A program made the translations under genes and the position numbers. From Spirochaetaceae bacterium (GTDB lineage Bacteria > Spirochaetota > Spirochaetia > Treponematales > Rectinemataceae): a stretch of 64,000 nt of DNA. Position 1 is the stretch's first letter; every line of letters begins with the position of its first letter. A model generated the notes under the pieces. That model saw only the letters and a list, made by a program, of their open reading frames with translations. It was not told the DNA's origin and made no database searches. The DNA lies in contig JANYKC010000095.1 in NCBI GenBank assembly GCA_025358255.1, positions 1 through 64,000 on the forward strand, written 5' to 3'. Below are positions 41,990 to 53,017 of the stretch, in pieces.

Positions 41990-42017
41990 ATATCGGCGCC
42001 GGCAGGGGCCTGTATTA
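41990..42017 (-). promoter_or_regulatory. Candidate sigma-28-like promoter of flgB
   Basis: On the minus strand TAAT (42014-42017), 16 bp, then GCCGATAT (41990-41997). The second element matches the sigma-28 consensus GCCGATAA at 7 of 8 bases and the first matches TAAA at 3 of 4. It ends about 58 bp before the flgB start in the only gap between hslU and flgB. A spacer of 16 rather than 15 is a weakness. Confidence 0.4.
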
Positions 42018-42031
42018 GCCCGAAAGTCCCT

Positions 42032-43405
42032 TTACAGTATGTACTTCGAGAGGTCCTGCCTCTCGGCGAAATCCTTGAACCTGGAATCGACAAAAGCCTC
42101 ATCGATGACGACCGACTCCCCCGCCCGCTCGGGCGCGTCGAAGGAAAGCTCCTCGAGGAGGCGCTCCATCACGGTCTGGAGGCGGCGGGCGCCGATGTTC
42201 TCCGTCCGGGAATTGGCGGCGGCGGCTATCTCGGCGATCCGGCGCACGGCGCCTTCGGCGAACTCGATCGTGACCGATTCGGCGGACATGAGCATCGTGT
42301 ATTGCTTCAGGAGGGCATTCTTCGGCTCGATGAGGATGCGCTCGAAATCCTTGGCCGAGAGCGCCTCTAGCTCGACCCTGATCGGGAAACGGCCCTGGAG
42401 CTCGGGTATGAGGTCCTGGGGCTTCGAGACATTGAAGGCGCCTGCCGCGATGAAAAGGATGTGGGTGGTGTCCACGGGGCCCCATTTTGTGTTGACCGAG
42501 GAGCCCTCCACGATGGGAAGGATATCTCGCTGGACGCCTTCGCGCGAGACATCCATCCCGCCACCGGTCCTGGCCTCGCGATTGGCTATCTTGTCGATCT
42601 CGTCGATGAAGATGATCCCGTTCTCCTGTACGCGCTCCCGGGCTATCGAGACGGTCTTGTCCTGGTCGATGAGCTTGTCGAGCTCCTCGGCCGCGAGGAT
42701 GGTCTTGGCTTCCTTCACGGTGACCGATCGCCGTTTCTTCTTGCCTCCGAAAAGGCCGGAAAGGCCACCCAAGGCCAGTTCCATCTCCTCCATCTGGTTG
42801 CCGGAGAAGATCTCGATGGCCGGTCCGCTGGAGGGCTGGACCGTGACCTCGACCTCGCGTTCGTCGAGCTTGCCCTCGCGCAACAGGGCGCGGAAGCGCT
42901 CCCTTGTCCCCTCGCCTCCGGACTGTGGCGCCATGACGGTGGCCTGCGTCCTGCCCACCGGCTCGTCGGCGCTCTTGATGCCCGGGAGCAGGAGGTCCAG
43001 GAGGCGCTCCTCGGCACGTCGCTCGGCCTCCTCGCTGACCCCGGCCTGGAGCTCGGTCCTCACCATGGCGATCCCCGCGGCCATGAGGTCGCGCACCATC
43101 GACTCCACATCCCGGCCGACGTAGCCGACCTCGGTGTACTTAGTGGCCTCGATCTTGAGGAAGGGGGCGGCGCAGAGCTTCGCGAGGCGCCTGGCTATCT
43201 CGGTCTTGCCGACGCCTGTCGGGCCGATCATGAGGATGTTCTTCGGCGCGATCTCGTCGCGGATGTCGTCGGGAAGGCGTGAACGGCGCATGCGGTTCCT
43301 GAGGGCGACCGCGACGGCGCGCTTGGCCTTGTCCTGGCCGACGATATAGCGGTCAAGCTCGGCGACAATGGCTTTGGGGGTCATCGTGGCGAAATCATCG
43401 GTCAT
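42032..43405 (-). CDS. hslU: HslU (ClpY), ATPase of the HslUV protease
   Basis: 457 residues. The AAA+ motifs are [17 protein letters not shown] (Walker A) and [11 protein letters not shown] (Walker B), with the inserted I domain between about 110 and 230 and the C-terminal end RQDLSKYIL. It unfolds substrates for HslV. Its ATG overlaps the hslV stop. It lies directly before flgB, as clpY (codX) precedes codY-flgB in Bacillus. Confidence 0.97.
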   Translation of the reverse strand: MTDDFATMTPKAIVAELDRYIVGQDKAKRAVAVALRNRMRRSRLPDDIRDEIAPKNILMIGPTGVGKTEIARRLAKLCAAPFLKIEATKYTEVGYVGRDVESMVRDLMAAGIAMVRTELQAGVSEEAERRAEERLLDLLLPGIKSADEPVGRTQATVMAPQSGGEGTRERFRALLREGKLDEREVEVTVQPSSGPAIEIFSGNQMEEMELALGGLSGLFGGKKKRRSVTVKEAKTILAAEELDKLIDQDKTVSIARERVQENGIIFIDEIDKIANREARTGGGMDVSREGVQRDILPIVEGSSVNTKWGPVDTTHILFIAAGAFNVSKPQDLIPELQGRFPIRVELEALSAKDFERILIEPKNALLKQYTMLMSAESVTIEFAEGAVRRIAEIAAAANSRTENIGARRLQTVMERLLEELSFDAPERAGESVVIDEAFVDSRFKDFAERQDLSKYIL

Positions 43406-43935
43406 GAGAGCTCCTCCACGGTGATGTTTCCGTTCGTGTAGATGCAGATCCCCGAGGCGATCTTGAGGCTTTTTTCCGCGATCTCCCGGGCGGTCAGTCC
43501 CGAGGATTCGAGGTAGGCAAGGGCCGCGGCGTAGGCATAGTTGCCGCCCGAGCCTATCGCGATGACATCCTCGGCAGGCTCGATCACGTCGCCCGTCCCC
43601 GAGAGGAGGAGGGTCTTGGCCGCATCTGCGATGAGGAGGAGGGCATTGAGGTTGCGCAGGGCCTTTTCCATGCGCCAGGCCTTGGCAAGCTCGACGGCGG
43701 CCCTTTCCAGGTCGCCTTGGTATTCCTTGAGCTTCTCCTCGAACAGCTCGAACAGCGTGAAGGCGTCGGCCGTGGCTCCGGCGAAACCTATGAGCACCTT
43801 GCCGTCGAATATCGTACGGACCTTGCGGGCATTGTTCTTCATGACGGTTTCACCCATCGTGACCTGACCGTCGCCGGCCATCGCCACCTTCCCGCCGCGC
43901 CTGACAGCTATGACCGTCGTGGACCTGATCCTCAT
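43402..43935 (-). CDS. hslV: HslV (ClpQ), protease subunit
   Basis: 177 residues, starting [21 protein letters not shown]. The catalytic Thr, exposed after removal of a short propeptide (five residues if Thr6 is used), precedes the TVIAVRR motif. GDGQVTMG and [14 protein letters not shown] are typical. ATG 43935 overlaps the xerC stop (ATGA). The frame is open far upstream, but that part is the antisense/shifted reading of xerC and topA. Confidence 0.96.
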   Translation of the reverse strand: MRIRSTTVIAVRRGGKVAMAGDGQVTMGETVMKNNARKVRTIFDGKVLIGFAGATADAFTLFELFEEKLKEYQGDLERAAVELAKAWRMEKALRNLNALLLIADAAKTLLLSGTGDVIEPAEDVIAIGSGGNYAYAAALAYLESSGLTAREIAEKSLKIASGICIYTNGNITVEELS

Positions 43936-44888
43936 CTGCTTCCTTCCTTTCCTTTGGCATCGGCCCTGCCGCCGTGGGGGTGGGCCTGGTTGTATACTTT
44001 CCTCAAGCGCTCCATGTCGACATGGGCGTAGATCTGGGTCGTGGAGATGTTGGCGTGGCCGAGCAGTTCCTGCACCGCCCTGATATCGGCGCCCCGGGAG
44101 ACGAGATGCGTCGCGAAACTGTGCCTGAAGGCGTGGGGAGACACGCGCTTCACCAATCCCGCCTTCCGTGCGTAGGAATCGATGATCCATTCGACGCCGC
44201 GCTCGGTGAGCCTTCCTCCGCGGCTGTTCACGAACAATGGGCCTTCCGGCTCCCTGCCATGCGGCGTTGCGCCCTTCCCCTGGATGGCGGCGCCCGTGCG
44301 GACCCGGAGCTCGGCGCGCAGGGGCAGCCATGCGGCCAATGCCTTCCTCGCCGGCTCGGCGATGAACACAATGCGTTCTTTCGAGCCCTTGCCGAGCACC
44401 TTTGCGCTCCCTCCCGCCAGGTCGAGGCGGGAGAGGTCGAGATGGGTGAGTTCGGCCACGCGGCAGCCGGTGGAATACAGGAACTCGAACATGGCGCGGT
44501 CCCGCACCGACCGGGGATCCTCGCCGGAGGCGAGGGCGATGAAGGCCGCCATCTCCTCCTCGAAAAGGAAACGGGGGAGCTTGCGCCTTTCGGGAAGGCC
44601 TTCGACATCGCGGCTCGGATCTGTGGCCAGCCCACCGAACCGCACGCGATAGCGATAGAAGCCCCGTATCGCCGAAAGCGAGCGGTTGACGCTCGTGCCC
44701 GCACGGCCGGCTCCGACCAACGAAGCCTCGAAGCCCCGGATTTCGCGGGGAGTCACCGAGTCGGCCTCCATACCTCCAAGGAAATCGTCGAACTGCGAAA
44801 GGTCCTCGCGATAGGACCTCACGGTCCTCTCCGAGAGCCCGCGGACCGCCGCGATATACGCGAGGTACTCCCCGAAATGCCGGTCCAT
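43932..44888 (-). CDS. xerC: XerC/XerD-type tyrosine recombinase (first copy)
   Basis: 318 residues. An N-terminal SAM-like DNA-binding domain precedes the catalytic domain, with the Arg-Lys-His-Arg-His-Tyr set in [29 protein letters not shown] and [14 protein letters not shown]. It resolves chromosome dimers at dif together with a partner. Its position between topA and hslV matches codV (xerC) in Bacillus. A 20-residue insert precedes the second Arg box (about 205-225). Confidence 0.93.
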   Translation of the reverse strand: MDRHFGEYLAYIAAVRGLSERTVRSYREDLSQFDDFLGGMEADSVTPREIRGFEASLVGAGRAGTSVNRSLSAIRGFYRYRVRFGGLATDPSRDVEGLPERRKLPRFLFEEEMAAFIALASGEDPRSVRDRAMFEFLYSTGCRVAELTHLDLSRLDLAGGSAKVLGKGSKERIVFIAEPARKALAAWLPLRAELRVRTGAAIQGKGATPHGREPEGPLFVNSRGGRLTERGVEWIIDSYARKAGLVKRVSPHAFRHSFATHLVSRGADIRAVQELLGHANISTTQIYAHVDMERLRKVYNQAHPHGGRADAKGKEGSR

Positions 44889-44890
44889 GC

Positions 44891-47305
44891 TCAGGCTCCC
44901 CCGCCCTTGTCGGGCGAAATGACAGCGGCGCCCTTGGGGGCAGCCGGACCGGCGGCGCCGATCTCCTCGAGGAGGCCATCGTCACCGTGGCTGTGCAGGT
45001 AGTCGCAGTCCGGATTGATGCAGGCCTTGAAGGAACCCCGCTTCTTGTCGAATTTCTCCACGAGGAACTGCCCGCATTTGGGGCAGGTCGAACTCGTGGG
45101 CTTGTAATAGGTGATGAAGCCGCATTCGGGATAGCGGGTGCAGCCGTAGAATTCCCTGCCGCGGCCCTTGGCCCTCCGACGCGCCACGATCTCCCCGGCG
45201 CCGCAACGCGGGCAGGCTCCCAACGGGATGGAGCGGGTGCTCCTGCACGCGGGAAAGCCGGTGCAGGCGAGGAAAAATCCGAACCGGCCAAGCTTCTTCA
45301 CCATCGGTTTCCCGCATTTCTCGCAGACCATGTCGGTCGGCTCGTCGAGCTGTCCCCGGAAGGACTGGAGGGTCTCCATGATCTCGTCGATGCGGATCTT
45401 GAAGGGGCCGTAGAAGGAGCGGATCATCTCCACCCAGTCGCGCTTGTCATCCTCGACCTCGTCGAGCCTCGCTTCCATGCCTGCGGTGAAGCCCGCCTCG
45501 ATGACATTCGGGAAGGACTCCACAAGGATGTCGTTGATCATGCGCCCGAGCGTGGTGGGGGTGAGCTGGCGGTTTTCCCTGGTCACGTAATAGCGCTCGA
45601 GGAGCACCGATATGATAGGCGCGTAGGTGGATGGCCGACCGATGCCCTGCTCCTCGAGCGCCTTTATGATGGAGGCATCGGTGAAGCGGGCCGCCCCTTG
45701 GGTAAAATGCTGTTCGGGCCTGTAGGCTTCGAGGACGGGCGCCTCGCCGAGCCGGAGCTCCGGCACGCTGGGCGCCTCCTTGTCCTCCTTGGAACCGGAG
45801 ACCTTTATCACCTTGTAGAAGCCCTTCTCGACCAGCCGCGATGATGCCACGCGGAAAACGGCCAGGCTGGCGCCGTCGTCGCCGGTGACGCTGATGTCGA
45901 CGCTCATGCTCCTGACCTTGGCCCCGGTCATCTGGCTTGCGACGAAGCGCTCCCAGATGAGGGAATACAGCTTCAGCTGGTCCTTCGTGAGCGCTTCCTT
46001 CATGGATTCCGGCGTGTACTCCACCATGGTGGGGCGGATCGCCTCATGGGCGTCCTGGGCCTTTTCGTTCCCGGTGTATACATTGGGCGATTCGGGCAAT
46101 TCGGCGGGATAGAGCCGGCCGACCAAGGCACGCACATCCTCGATGGCCGTCGCGGAGACCCGCGTGGAATCCGTCCGCATGTAGGTGATGAGGCCGATCC
46201 GCGTGTTGCCGATCTGGATGCCTTCATAGAGTTGCTGGGCTATCTGCATCGTTTTCTTGCTGGTGAAGCCGAGGCGGTTCGCCGCGCCTTGCTGGAGCTT
46301 CGAGGTCGTGAAAGGGGGCTTTGGACGCAGGCTTTTCTCGGTTTCCCGCAGGTCGGACACGACAAGGGGGCGGCCGCCTATCGCGTCGATGGCTTCCTGC
46401 GCATCGGATTCCTTGCCGAGCGAAGCCTTCTCGCCGCGGAACGAGACGAGCTCTCCCGTGAAGGCTCCGCGTCCCTTCTTCATGTCGGCATCGAGGGTCC
46501 AGTACTCCTCGGGGATGAAGGACTCCACTTCCCGCTCACGGTCGCAGATGAGGCGCAGGGCCACGGACTGCACCCGGCCGGCGGAAAGGCCGTTCTTGAC
46601 TTTCTTCCACAGGAGGGGCGAAAGGTTGTAGCCCACCAGGCGGTCGAGCACACGCCTGGCTTTCTGCGCGAGGACCTTCGTCTCATCGAGGGGCCTTGGC
46701 GCCTTCACCGCATCCTTGATGGCCTGCGGAGTGATCTCGTTGAAGACTATGCGCTCGATCGGAAGAGCGGGTTCCTTGAGGAGGATCGCCCTCTGGATAT
46801 GCCAGGAGATGGCCTCTCCCTCTCGGTCATTGTCCGATGCCAGGAGGACGAGCCTCGATTTTTTCGCCGCTTTCTGCAGCTCCTTGAGTAGCTTGGCCTT
46901 CCCGCGGATGGTCAGGTACTCGGGCTCGAAGTCGTTGTCGGGATCGATGCCGATGCGCGATTTGGGAAGGTCTATGAGATGCCCCATAGAGGCGAGCACG
47001 GTATAGTCGCGGCCAAGGTATCTCTCGATGGTCTTGGCCTTGGCGGGTGACTCGACAATGACAAGTACGCCTTTCCTGACGGCCTTCTTCGCGGCGGATT
47101 TCCTGGCCGGCGCCTTGGCTTTTGCCTTCGGCCGCGCGGCGGCTCCTGCGGCCTGGCTGTCCTCCTCAGGGTCCTTTTCGAGGAGAGCGTGCTTGGCCGT
47201 GGGCTTGGGCGCCGCCCTGGGCTTGGGCGCCGCCCTGGGCTTCATCCCAGCGGGCTTTTCGCTAGCCTTGACCGCCTTTGCGCCCGCGGCTTTCTTCACT
47301 GCCAT
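44891..47305 (-). CDS. topA: DNA topoisomerase I with basic N-terminal tail
   Basis: 804 residues. A Lys/Ala/Pro-rich tail (about 1-72) includes a small repeat ([13 protein letters not shown]). The Toprim domain starts at [19 protein letters not shown]. The active-site region is [14 protein letters not shown], with the nucleophilic Tyr. Three C-terminal C4 zinc modules follow (CEKCGKP...CTGFPAC, CPRCGAG...CTRYPEC, CPKCGQF...CINPDC). It relaxes negative supercoils. ATG 47305 has GGAG upstream; a longer frame reads into dprA. Confidence 0.95.
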   Translation of the reverse strand: MAVKKAAGAKAVKASEKPAGMKPRAAPKPRAAPKPTAKHALLEKDPEEDSQAAGAAARPKAKAKAPARKSAAKKAVRKGVLVIVESPAKAKTIERYLGRDYTVLASMGHLIDLPKSRIGIDPDNDFEPEYLTIRGKAKLLKELQKAAKKSRLVLLASDNDREGEAISWHIQRAILLKEPALPIERIVFNEITPQAIKDAVKAPRPLDETKVLAQKARRVLDRLVGYNLSPLLWKKVKNGLSAGRVQSVALRLICDREREVESFIPEEYWTLDADMKKGRGAFTGELVSFRGEKASLGKESDAQEAIDAIGGRPLVVSDLRETEKSLRPKPPFTTSKLQQGAANRLGFTSKKTMQIAQQLYEGIQIGNTRIGLITYMRTDSTRVSATAIEDVRALVGRLYPAELPESPNVYTGNEKAQDAHEAIRPTMVEYTPESMKEALTKDQLKLYSLIWERFVASQMTGAKVRSMSVDISVTGDDGASLAVFRVASSRLVEKGFYKVIKVSGSKEDKEAPSVPELRLGEAPVLEAYRPEQHFTQGAARFTDASIIKALEEQGIGRPSTYAPIISVLLERYYVTRENRQLTPTTLGRMINDILVESFPNVIEAGFTAGMEARLDEVEDDKRDWVEMIRSFYGPFKIRIDEIMETLQSFRGQLDEPTDMVCEKCGKPMVKKLGRFGFFLACTGFPACRSTRSIPLGACPRCGAGEIVARRRAKGRGREFYGCTRYPECGFITYYKPTSSTCPKCGQFLVEKFDKKRGSFKACINPDCDYLHSHGDDGLLEEIGAAGPAAPKGAAVISPDKGGGA

Positions 47306-47321
47306 ATAACTGCTGTCTCCT

Positions 47322-48434
47322 CTAGCCCACGCTGGCATTCGCGCGGCGATGCAAGCCGAGCTCGGCGCGAAGCGCGGCCGCGAGGGATTGCCCCGTGGTC
47401 GGGTTCCCATCATCCCGCTCTTCAATGTACTCAGTGCCCGCCCGGATCCCGAAATGGGGGATTCCCCAGCCGTCGAGTATTTCCGCGGCGGACAGGACCG
47501 CCCAGGCGCCTTCCGCGGCCAGGCGGTCCAGGCCGGCGCTCTGCGGCCCGCCGATCCGGCAGGCGGCGACATATACATCACGCCCTTGATCAAGGGCGAA
47601 ATCGGCGGTGATCAGGGCGCCGGACCTTGCTGGCGCCTCGACGACGAGGAGGCCCCTCGCAAGACCGGAGATGATCCGGTTGCGCTCGGGAAAGCTGCTT
47701 TTCCGTATCGGACTTCCCGGCGGGAACTCGGAGACGAGAAGTCCTCCCGAATCAAGGATGGCTGCCGCCAGGGCGCGGTTGCTCATGGGGTAGACGCTCT
47801 CCACGCCGCAGGGAAGCACGGCGCAGGTCGATCCATGACCGCGGAGCGAACCGCGATGGGCGGCGGAATCGATGCCGCGCGCCAAACCTGAAACCACGGC
47901 CGTCCCTGCCTCGGAGAAGTCATGGGCGAAACCCAAGGCGGCCGAAATCGCGGCACCGGTCGGATAGCGAGTCCCCACCACGGCTATCGAGGGGCGGTCG
48001 GCGGGAAGGTCCTCGCCGAGGAGGTAGAGGCCGAAAGGCGGATCGGGGAGCTCGCGGAGGGCCGGGGGGTAGGAGCTGTCCTCCGCGGTCACGAACCGGG
48101 CACCGAGGGATTGGAGGAGCCTTGAGTCGTCTTCGGCGGCCGCAAGCAAGGCGGCTCCGTCGAAGGGAATTTCCGCGCCTTGTCGCCGCCAGGACCACAG
48201 CGGCCGCCCGACGGCCATTTCGATATCCCTGCGGGAAAGCTTCATGAGCGAAGCCCCGTCGTCAAGGAGGTCGAGGACTCCCTGCTTTTCGGCCGGCCTG
48301 AGACAGCCGATCCGCTGGATGGCAAGGAGGGAAAGCCCTCGCTCGCCGTTGACGCTCCTGGCAATGTCTTTCATCTCAGATTCCACTACGTCCTTGAAAA
48401 ACGATTCTGCTTGCGCGTGAGCGACTCCGTCCAT
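47322..48434 (-). CDS. dprA: DprA (Smf), DNA-processing protein
   Basis: 370 residues. The Rossmann-like DprA domain has VVGTRYPTGAAISAALGFAHDF, VVSGLARGIDSAAHRGSL, and LPCGVESVYPMSNRALAAAI. N-terminal SAM-like residues (about 30-90) and a C-terminal winged-helix-like tail flank it. It loads RecA on incoming single strands in transformation. It may also serve recombination; ComFB at 59 kb is another competence-named gene. ATG 48434 has GAGGAAAAG upstream. Confidence 0.94.
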   Translation of the reverse strand: MDGVAHAQAESFFKDVVESEMKDIARSVNGERGLSLLAIQRIGCLRPAEKQGVLDLLDDGASLMKLSRRDIEMAVGRPLWSWRRQGAEIPFDGAALLAAAEDDSRLLQSLGARFVTAEDSSYPPALRELPDPPFGLYLLGEDLPADRPSIAVVGTRYPTGAAISAALGFAHDFSEAGTAVVSGLARGIDSAAHRGSLRGHGSTCAVLPCGVESVYPMSNRALAAAILDSGGLLVSEFPPGSPIRKSSFPERNRIISGLARGLLVVEAPARSGALITADFALDQGRDVYVAACRIGGPQSAGLDRLAAEGAWAVLSAAEILDGWGIPHFGIRAGTEYIEERDDGNPTTGQSLAAALRAELGLHRRANASVG

Positions 48435-48446
48435 CCATGCTTTTCC

Positions 48447-49433
48447 TCATTTCCTGGGAAAATAATCCGAATGGAATTCCTGAAGGGTTTCGGGCTCTAT
48501 GTGGGTATAGATCTGTGTCGTGGAGATGTCCGTGTGGCCGAGGAGCTCCTGGACGGTCCGCAGATCGGCTCCCCCGGCCAGGAGATGGGTCGCGAAGCTG
48601 TGCCGGAATGTGTGGACCTTGGCCTCGACGCCGGAATTCCGCCGGATGAGGTCGAAGCGTTTCCAGATACCCTTGCGGGATATGCCCTTGCCCGCGCGGT
48701 TGAGGAATACCCGGTCGGAGCGCGATTCCTTCGCAAGGGCCGGACGACCTTCGGAAAGGTAGCGAAGAAGCCAGGCGGCGGCCTCGTCCCCGAAGGGGAT
48801 CAGGCGCTCCTTCCTGCGCTTGCCCACTACACGGATGACGTGCTCATCGAGGAAAAGGCCATCGAAGCTCAGGCTCACCGCTTCGGAAACGCGGAGTCCG
48901 CATGAATAGATGAGCTCGAAAAGCGCCCTGTCCCGCAAGCCGCTTGTCGTGCCGGCGTCTATCATGCCAAGGAAGCGGTCGATCTCCTCGGGAGCCAGGA
49001 CGTCGGGCAGCTTGCGTTCCTGCTTGGGAGTCTCGATGAGCTCCGAGGGGTCGTCTTGCCGCAGGTCCTCGATCCTCAGGAACTTGAAAAATGAATGGAC
49101 GCTCGAGATGACCCTGGCCATGGTCTTGTGCGTCAGGTCGGTGGCCACATCGGCATCCATGCCGGAAGCCGAAACGGAAGCGGCGGCCCCATGGGGGCCG
49201 GCCTTCCTCCATACAAGGTAGGACAGGATGTCGGAGCTTGAGCAGGTGGCTGGATCGAGGCCGCGGCCCGAGAGCCACGAGGAAAGCGAGGTCGCCTCGC
49301 GCAGATAGACGTCGGCCGTGAGGGGTGAGCGACGCTTGGCTGCGAGGAGATAGCCCAGGTAACGATCAAGCAGGCCGTCACGCCTCCTTCCCGAGCCGGA
49401 AAGGGCAGTCCCCAGGGCTCCGGCTGTCCTCAT
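48447..49433 (-). CDS. xerD: XerC/XerD-type tyrosine recombinase (second copy)
   Basis: 328 residues. Catalytic boxes: [11 protein letters not shown] (Arg), [14 protein letters not shown] (Lys), [12 protein letters not shown] (His, Arg), [14 protein letters not shown] (His, Tyr). ATG 49433 overlaps the ftsZ stop (ATGA). It likely partners the xerC at 43932-44888 in resolving chromosome dimers; being directly coupled to ftsZ fits timing with division. Confidence 0.92.
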   Translation of the reverse strand: MRTAGALGTALSGSGRRRDGLLDRYLGYLLAAKRRSPLTADVYLREATSLSSWLSGRGLDPATCSSSDILSYLVWRKAGPHGAAASVSASGMDADVATDLTHKTMARVISSVHSFFKFLRIEDLRQDDPSELIETPKQERKLPDVLAPEEIDRFLGMIDAGTTSGLRDRALFELIYSCGLRVSEAVSLSFDGLFLDEHVIRVVGKRRKERLIPFGDEAAAWLLRYLSEGRPALAKESRSDRVFLNRAGKGISRKGIWKRFDLIRRNSGVEAKVHTFRHSFATHLLAGGADLRTVQELLGHTDISTTQIYTHIEPETLQEFHSDYFPRK

Positions 49434-50608
49434 CGGGCTTCGGTCTTTTCGCCGGCCAGGCGGCGATCGCGGAGGACGGCGGGGATATCCAGCTCCTCCT
49501 CGTTGGTGTTGCGGCCGAGAAGGTACTGCTTGCCGCGCTGGGTCGGGCTTTCGGTGATCGTCTTCCATTCCTCGCTGGAGAGGTAGTCCTCAAGACCAGT
49601 CGGGCGCCTGGCGTCCCTGCCGCTGACCTCCGGCCTCATGATGCGGTTGAAGCCAGTGGCTATCACCGTGACCCGAACCTCATCCCCGATGGAAGGATCC
49701 GTGACGCTTCCGGGAATGACGAGCGCCTCGGGATCGGCGCTCTCGGTGATGATATTGATGATCTCCTCGTATTCGGTGAGGGAAAAATCCTCGCCGCCCG
49801 TCACGTTCACGAGTATGTTGCGCGCCCCATTGATCCTGGCGTCCTCAAGGAGGGGGTTGTTGATCGCCTTCCCCGCGGCCTCGATGGCGCGGTTGTCTCC
49901 CGAGGCATAGCCGATGCCCATGATGGCGTCGCCCATGCCCTGCATGACGGTGCGCACATCGGCGAAATCGATGTTGATCTCGCCGGGTATGGTGATGAGG
50001 TCGGAGATCCCTTGGACGCCCTGGCGCAGGACATCATCCGCGAGGAAGAAGGCCTGCTTGATGGGAGTCCGCCGGTCAACCACCTTGAGGAGGTGCTGGT
50101 TGGGGATGACGATGAGGGTGTCGACAGCCTGGCGCAGTTTCTCGATGCCTTCCTCGGCCAGGCGCGCCTTGACCCTGCACTCGAAATCGAAGGGCTTGGT
50201 GACCACGCCGACCGTGAGGGCGCCCAGGTCGCGCGCCACCTGGGCGATCACGGGAGCCGACCCTGTGCCGGTGCCGCCGCCCATGCCGGCGGTCACGAAG
50301 ACCATGTCGGCGCCCTTGAGAGCCTGGGCGATGGAGTCGCGGTCCTCGAGCGCCGCCTTCTCCCCGACCTCGGGCTTGCCTCCGGCTCCAAGGCCATGGG
50401 TGACCTTGGCCCCAAGCCCGAGCTTGATGTCGGCGCGGGACAGGTTCAATGCCTGCAGGTCGGTGTTGGCGACGATGAACTGCACGTTGCGCAGCCCCGC
50501 CGCGATCATGCGGTTCACGGCGTTCGATCCGCCGCCTCCGGCGCCGATCACCTTGATGATGGTAAGACTTGCGCCCTGAGCCCGGTCTTCCACGAGTTCG
50601 ATATTCAT
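49430..50608 (-). CDS. ftsZ: FtsZ, tubulin-like division GTPase
   Basis: 392 residues. The GTP-binding motifs are [15 protein letters not shown] and [11 protein letters not shown]. The C-terminal tail ends with a conserved FtsA/ZipA-binding peptide ([10 protein letters not shown]). It polymerises into the Z-ring. ATG 50608 has GGGGAGGGG upstream. An 86-bp gap separates it from ftsA. Confidence 0.98.
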   Translation of the reverse strand: MNIELVEDRAQGASLTIIKVIGAGGGGSNAVNRMIAAGLRNVQFIVANTDLQALNLSRADIKLGLGAKVTHGLGAGGKPEVGEKAALEDRDSIAQALKGADMVFVTAGMGGGTGTGSAPVIAQVARDLGALTVGVVTKPFDFECRVKARLAEEGIEKLRQAVDTLIVIPNQHLLKVVDRRTPIKQAFFLADDVLRQGVQGISDLITIPGEINIDFADVRTVMQGMGDAIMGIGYASGDNRAIEAAGKAINNPLLEDARINGARNILVNVTGGEDFSLTEYEEIINIITESADPEALVIPGSVTDPSIGDEVRVTVIATGFNRIMRPEVSGRDARRPTGLEDYLSSEEWKTITESPTQRGKQYLLGRNTNEEELDIPAVLRDRRLAGEKTEAR

Positions 50609-50694
50609 GTTCCCCTCCCCTGACACGCTTTCTTGGTCCCGCCACGGCCCGTCTCCCTTCCCCAAGGGACCTGGCCGAAGCTCGCTTTCCCGAG

Positions 50695-51942
50695 CTAGAA
50701 AAAACCTCTCTTGAACCAGTCCACTATCCTGCTCAAGGTCGCCTCCTTGGGCGCCTTGGCCTTCTCCTGCTTGCCGCCGTCCCGACGGGTATCCATCTGG
50801 GCCGCTTCGGCGCCCAGCATCACGAGGCCGACTCCCGTCGCGAAAACCGGGCTGCGGTATTCGTCCACCAGTCCGCCCAGCGTGATCGGGTTTCCGACCC
50901 GTACAGGCATGCCGAAAATTTCCTGCGCAAGCTCGGAGGCCCCTTGCATCAGGGCGCCTCCGCCCGTCAGCACGACACCGCCCTTGATATGGCGCCAATG
51001 GCCCATTTTCTCCACGCGCTCGCGGGACATCCGGAATATCTCCTCCATCCGGGGCTGGACGATCGTGCAAAGCTTCCGGCGGGAAGTCTCCGCCGGAGCG
51101 CGGCCGCCAACGCCCGGAACGACCACGGTCTCCTCAGGATCGACGTCCTCGAGCCAGCAGGAAGCCGATTCGCGCTTGAGGCGCTCCGCGGCGTCCATGG
51201 GCACCGAGAGCATGATGGAGATGTCGTTTGTCACCTGCGCGCCGCCCACCGGAATGGCGCTCGTGTAATAGGGCGCGCCTTCGGAGAACACAAGGAGATC
51301 GGTCGTGCCCGCGCCAAGGTCCACGAGGAGGCAACCTAGTTCCTTCTCGTCAGAGGTCAGGGTGGCGCGCGCCGCGGCGAGGCTCTGGAGCACCAGGTTC
51401 TCGACCTTGAAGCCTGCCCTGTTCACGCACTTCACGAGATTCTGCACGGTCGTGACGGAGCCGGTGATGATATGGACTTCGGCCTCCAAACGGACACCGA
51501 TCATGTCCAAGGGATTCCTGATGCCCTTCTGGTCATCGACGATATAGGTCTGCGGGATGACATGGAGGACTTCCCTGTCCATCGGTATCACCACGGCGCG
51601 CGCCGCCTCGATGACGCGGTCCACGTCGCTCTGGGTGATCTCGCGGCCCTTTCCGGTGACGGCGACCACGCCTCGGGAATTCACGCCCTCGATATTCGCA
51701 CCCGCGGTCCCGACCAGGCAATCCTTGACTTCCCGGCCCGACATGAGCTCCGCCGCCTCGATCGCGGCGGAAACCGAGGCAAGGGTCGCCTCGATGTTCA
51801 CGACCACGCCGCGACGCAATCCGGTCGAAGGCGCTGTGCCGACGCCGGTGATCTCGAGGACGCCGTTTTCGTTGTATTCGCCGATTATCGCCCTGGTCTG
51901 GGCGGTACCTATATCAAGGCCGACGATGAGGTTCTCAGCCAG
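50695..51942 (-). CDS. ftsA: FtsA, actin-like division protein
   Basis: 415 residues if it starts at CTG 51942, giving (M)[19 protein letters not shown]. That is the ordinary FtsA N-terminus, and a stop codon just upstream in the frame leaves no ATG, GTG or TTG before codon 41. AGGGGGG lies 5-6 nt before the CTG. Further motifs are [14 protein letters not shown] and [15 protein letters not shown], and a C-terminal amphipathic membrane helix ([12 protein letters not shown]). A TTG at 51819 would cut away the first actin phosphate loop. It tethers FtsZ to the membrane. Confidence 0.93.
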   Translation of the reverse strand: MAENLIVGLDIGTAQTRAIIGEYNENGVLEITGVGTAPSTGLRRGVVVNIEATLASVSAAIEAAELMSGREVKDCLVGTAGANIEGVNSRGVVAVTGKGREITQSDVDRVIEAARAVVIPMDREVLHVIPQTYIVDDQKGIRNPLDMIGVRLEAEVHIITGSVTTVQNLVKCVNRAGFKVENLVLQSLAAARATLTSDEKELGCLLVDLGAGTTDLLVFSEGAPYYTSAIPVGGAQVTNDISIMLSVPMDAAERLKRESASCWLEDVDPEETVVVPGVGGRAPAETSRRKLCTIVQPRMEEIFRMSRERVEKMGHWRHIKGGVVLTGGGALMQGASELAQEIFGMPVRVGNPITLGGLVDEYRSPVFATGVGLVMLGAEAAQMDTRRDGGKQEKAKAPKEATLSRIVDWFKRGFF

Positions 51943-53017
51943 TTTGTCCCCCCTTCATGCGGTACACCACAGTGCCCGTCCTGAAATCTATCTCCTCGAG
52001 CCCATCGACCATGCCGCCTCCGCGGCCACTGCCCGCGCGGGCCTTGTCCGCGAAGGCGTCGCTGCCAAGCACCTCGAGGACGAGTATGATAGAGCGGAGG
52101 GTCGACTCGTTCAAGACGGCCCCTGTCCGGACAAGGATTCGGTGATGGAGGGGAAAGAGGAGAAGCTCGAGCTCTCCATTGGCCGGCTTGACCAGCTTGA
52201 TCTCGGAAAACGCCTGGAGGAGCGAGGGCGTCGAGGCTTCGATCGCCGCCAAGGCCTCGATGGTCGGGACAAAGCTCCGCGGCAGGCGGGTCCCGTACTT
52301 GAAGCCCTCGAAACGGATCCCGGAAAGCACGGGAATGTCCACCTCAGGCGAGCCCGCGCCGGCATGGTCGGAGGCGAAGGCCACCCCTTCGGCATCAAGG
52401 CAGACTGGACGGAGCCGGCCATCGACCTCCGCGAGCACAATGGCGACCGGCTTCCTTTCCATGACCGTCATCCTGACCGCATTTGGGAAAAGCCTCTCGA
52501 CCCTGGCGTCCGCGATCCTGGGATCGGATCGCAAGGAAGCCTTGGTGGCGGAAGTGTCCAGGGAGAAATAGCTCTCGTTTCCGCGAAGGAGCGAGGCACG
52601 GAGGACTTCCTCCGAGCTCATGCGGGCAGCGCCGCGGATCTCGTAGCGATTCACCTTAAAAACAGGGGGCAGGACAAGGAGGACAAAGCCTGAGAGCATC
52701 GCGAAGGCGAGGGCGAGGAGGAGGAAACCAAGGCCCCGCTCAAGGCCTTGCCTGCCCGCGGCCCCGCCCGAAGCCCGCTGGGCCTTGGCGGCGAGCGCAT
52801 CCGCTTTTCGAGCCTGTCTTGACTGCCCTTCCGGAGGTTTTTGCCTCGGCGCCTCATGGATCCCTTCGTCAAGACTCCAGCCAAAGCCTTCGGCGCCCGC
52901 ATGGACCTTCCTGGCCCTGGGCACGCGCGTCGATACGGTGCCGTTCCACATGCCGGCGCCTTCCGATCGGCCATGGTCATTGCGGCTCGAAAGGCCACCC
53001 ATGGCGTGCTCAGACAT
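51935..53017 (-). CDS. ftsQ: FtsQ/DivIB, division protein
   Basis: 360 residues. A long charged cytoplasmic N-terminus (about 95) is followed by one TM helix (about 96-118, FLLLALAFAMLSGFVLLVL) and a POTRA domain (PPVFKVNRYEIRGAARMSSEEVL) with the FtsQ domain after it. It links FtsL to the divisome in the periplasm. It overlaps ftsW by 8 bp and its end overlaps ftsA by 8 bp. Confidence 0.9.
   Translation of the reverse strand: MSEHAMGGLSSRNDHGRSEGAGMWNGTVSTRVPRARKVHAGAEGFGWSLDEGIHEAPRQKPPEGQSRQARKADALAAKAQRASGGAAGRQGLERGLGFLLLALAFAMLSGFVLLVLPPVFKVNRYEIRGAARMSSEEVLRASLLRGNESYFSLDTSATKASLRSDPRIADARVERLFPNAVRMTVMERKPVAIVLAEVDGRLRPVCLDAEGVAFASDHAGAGSPEVDIPVLSGIRFEGFKYGTRLPRSFVPTIEALAAIEASTPSLLQAFSEIKLVKPANGELELLLFPLHHRILVRTGAVLNESTLRSIILVLEVLGSDAFADKARAGSGRGGGMVDGLEEIDFRTGTVVYRMKGGQTG

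Noticed and set aside
43936-45291. Upstream extension of the hslV reading frame by about 450 codons
   Set aside because: The extension overlaps xerC and topA on the same strand in another frame and is not HslV-like. HslV is complete from ATG 43935, which overlaps the xerC stop.
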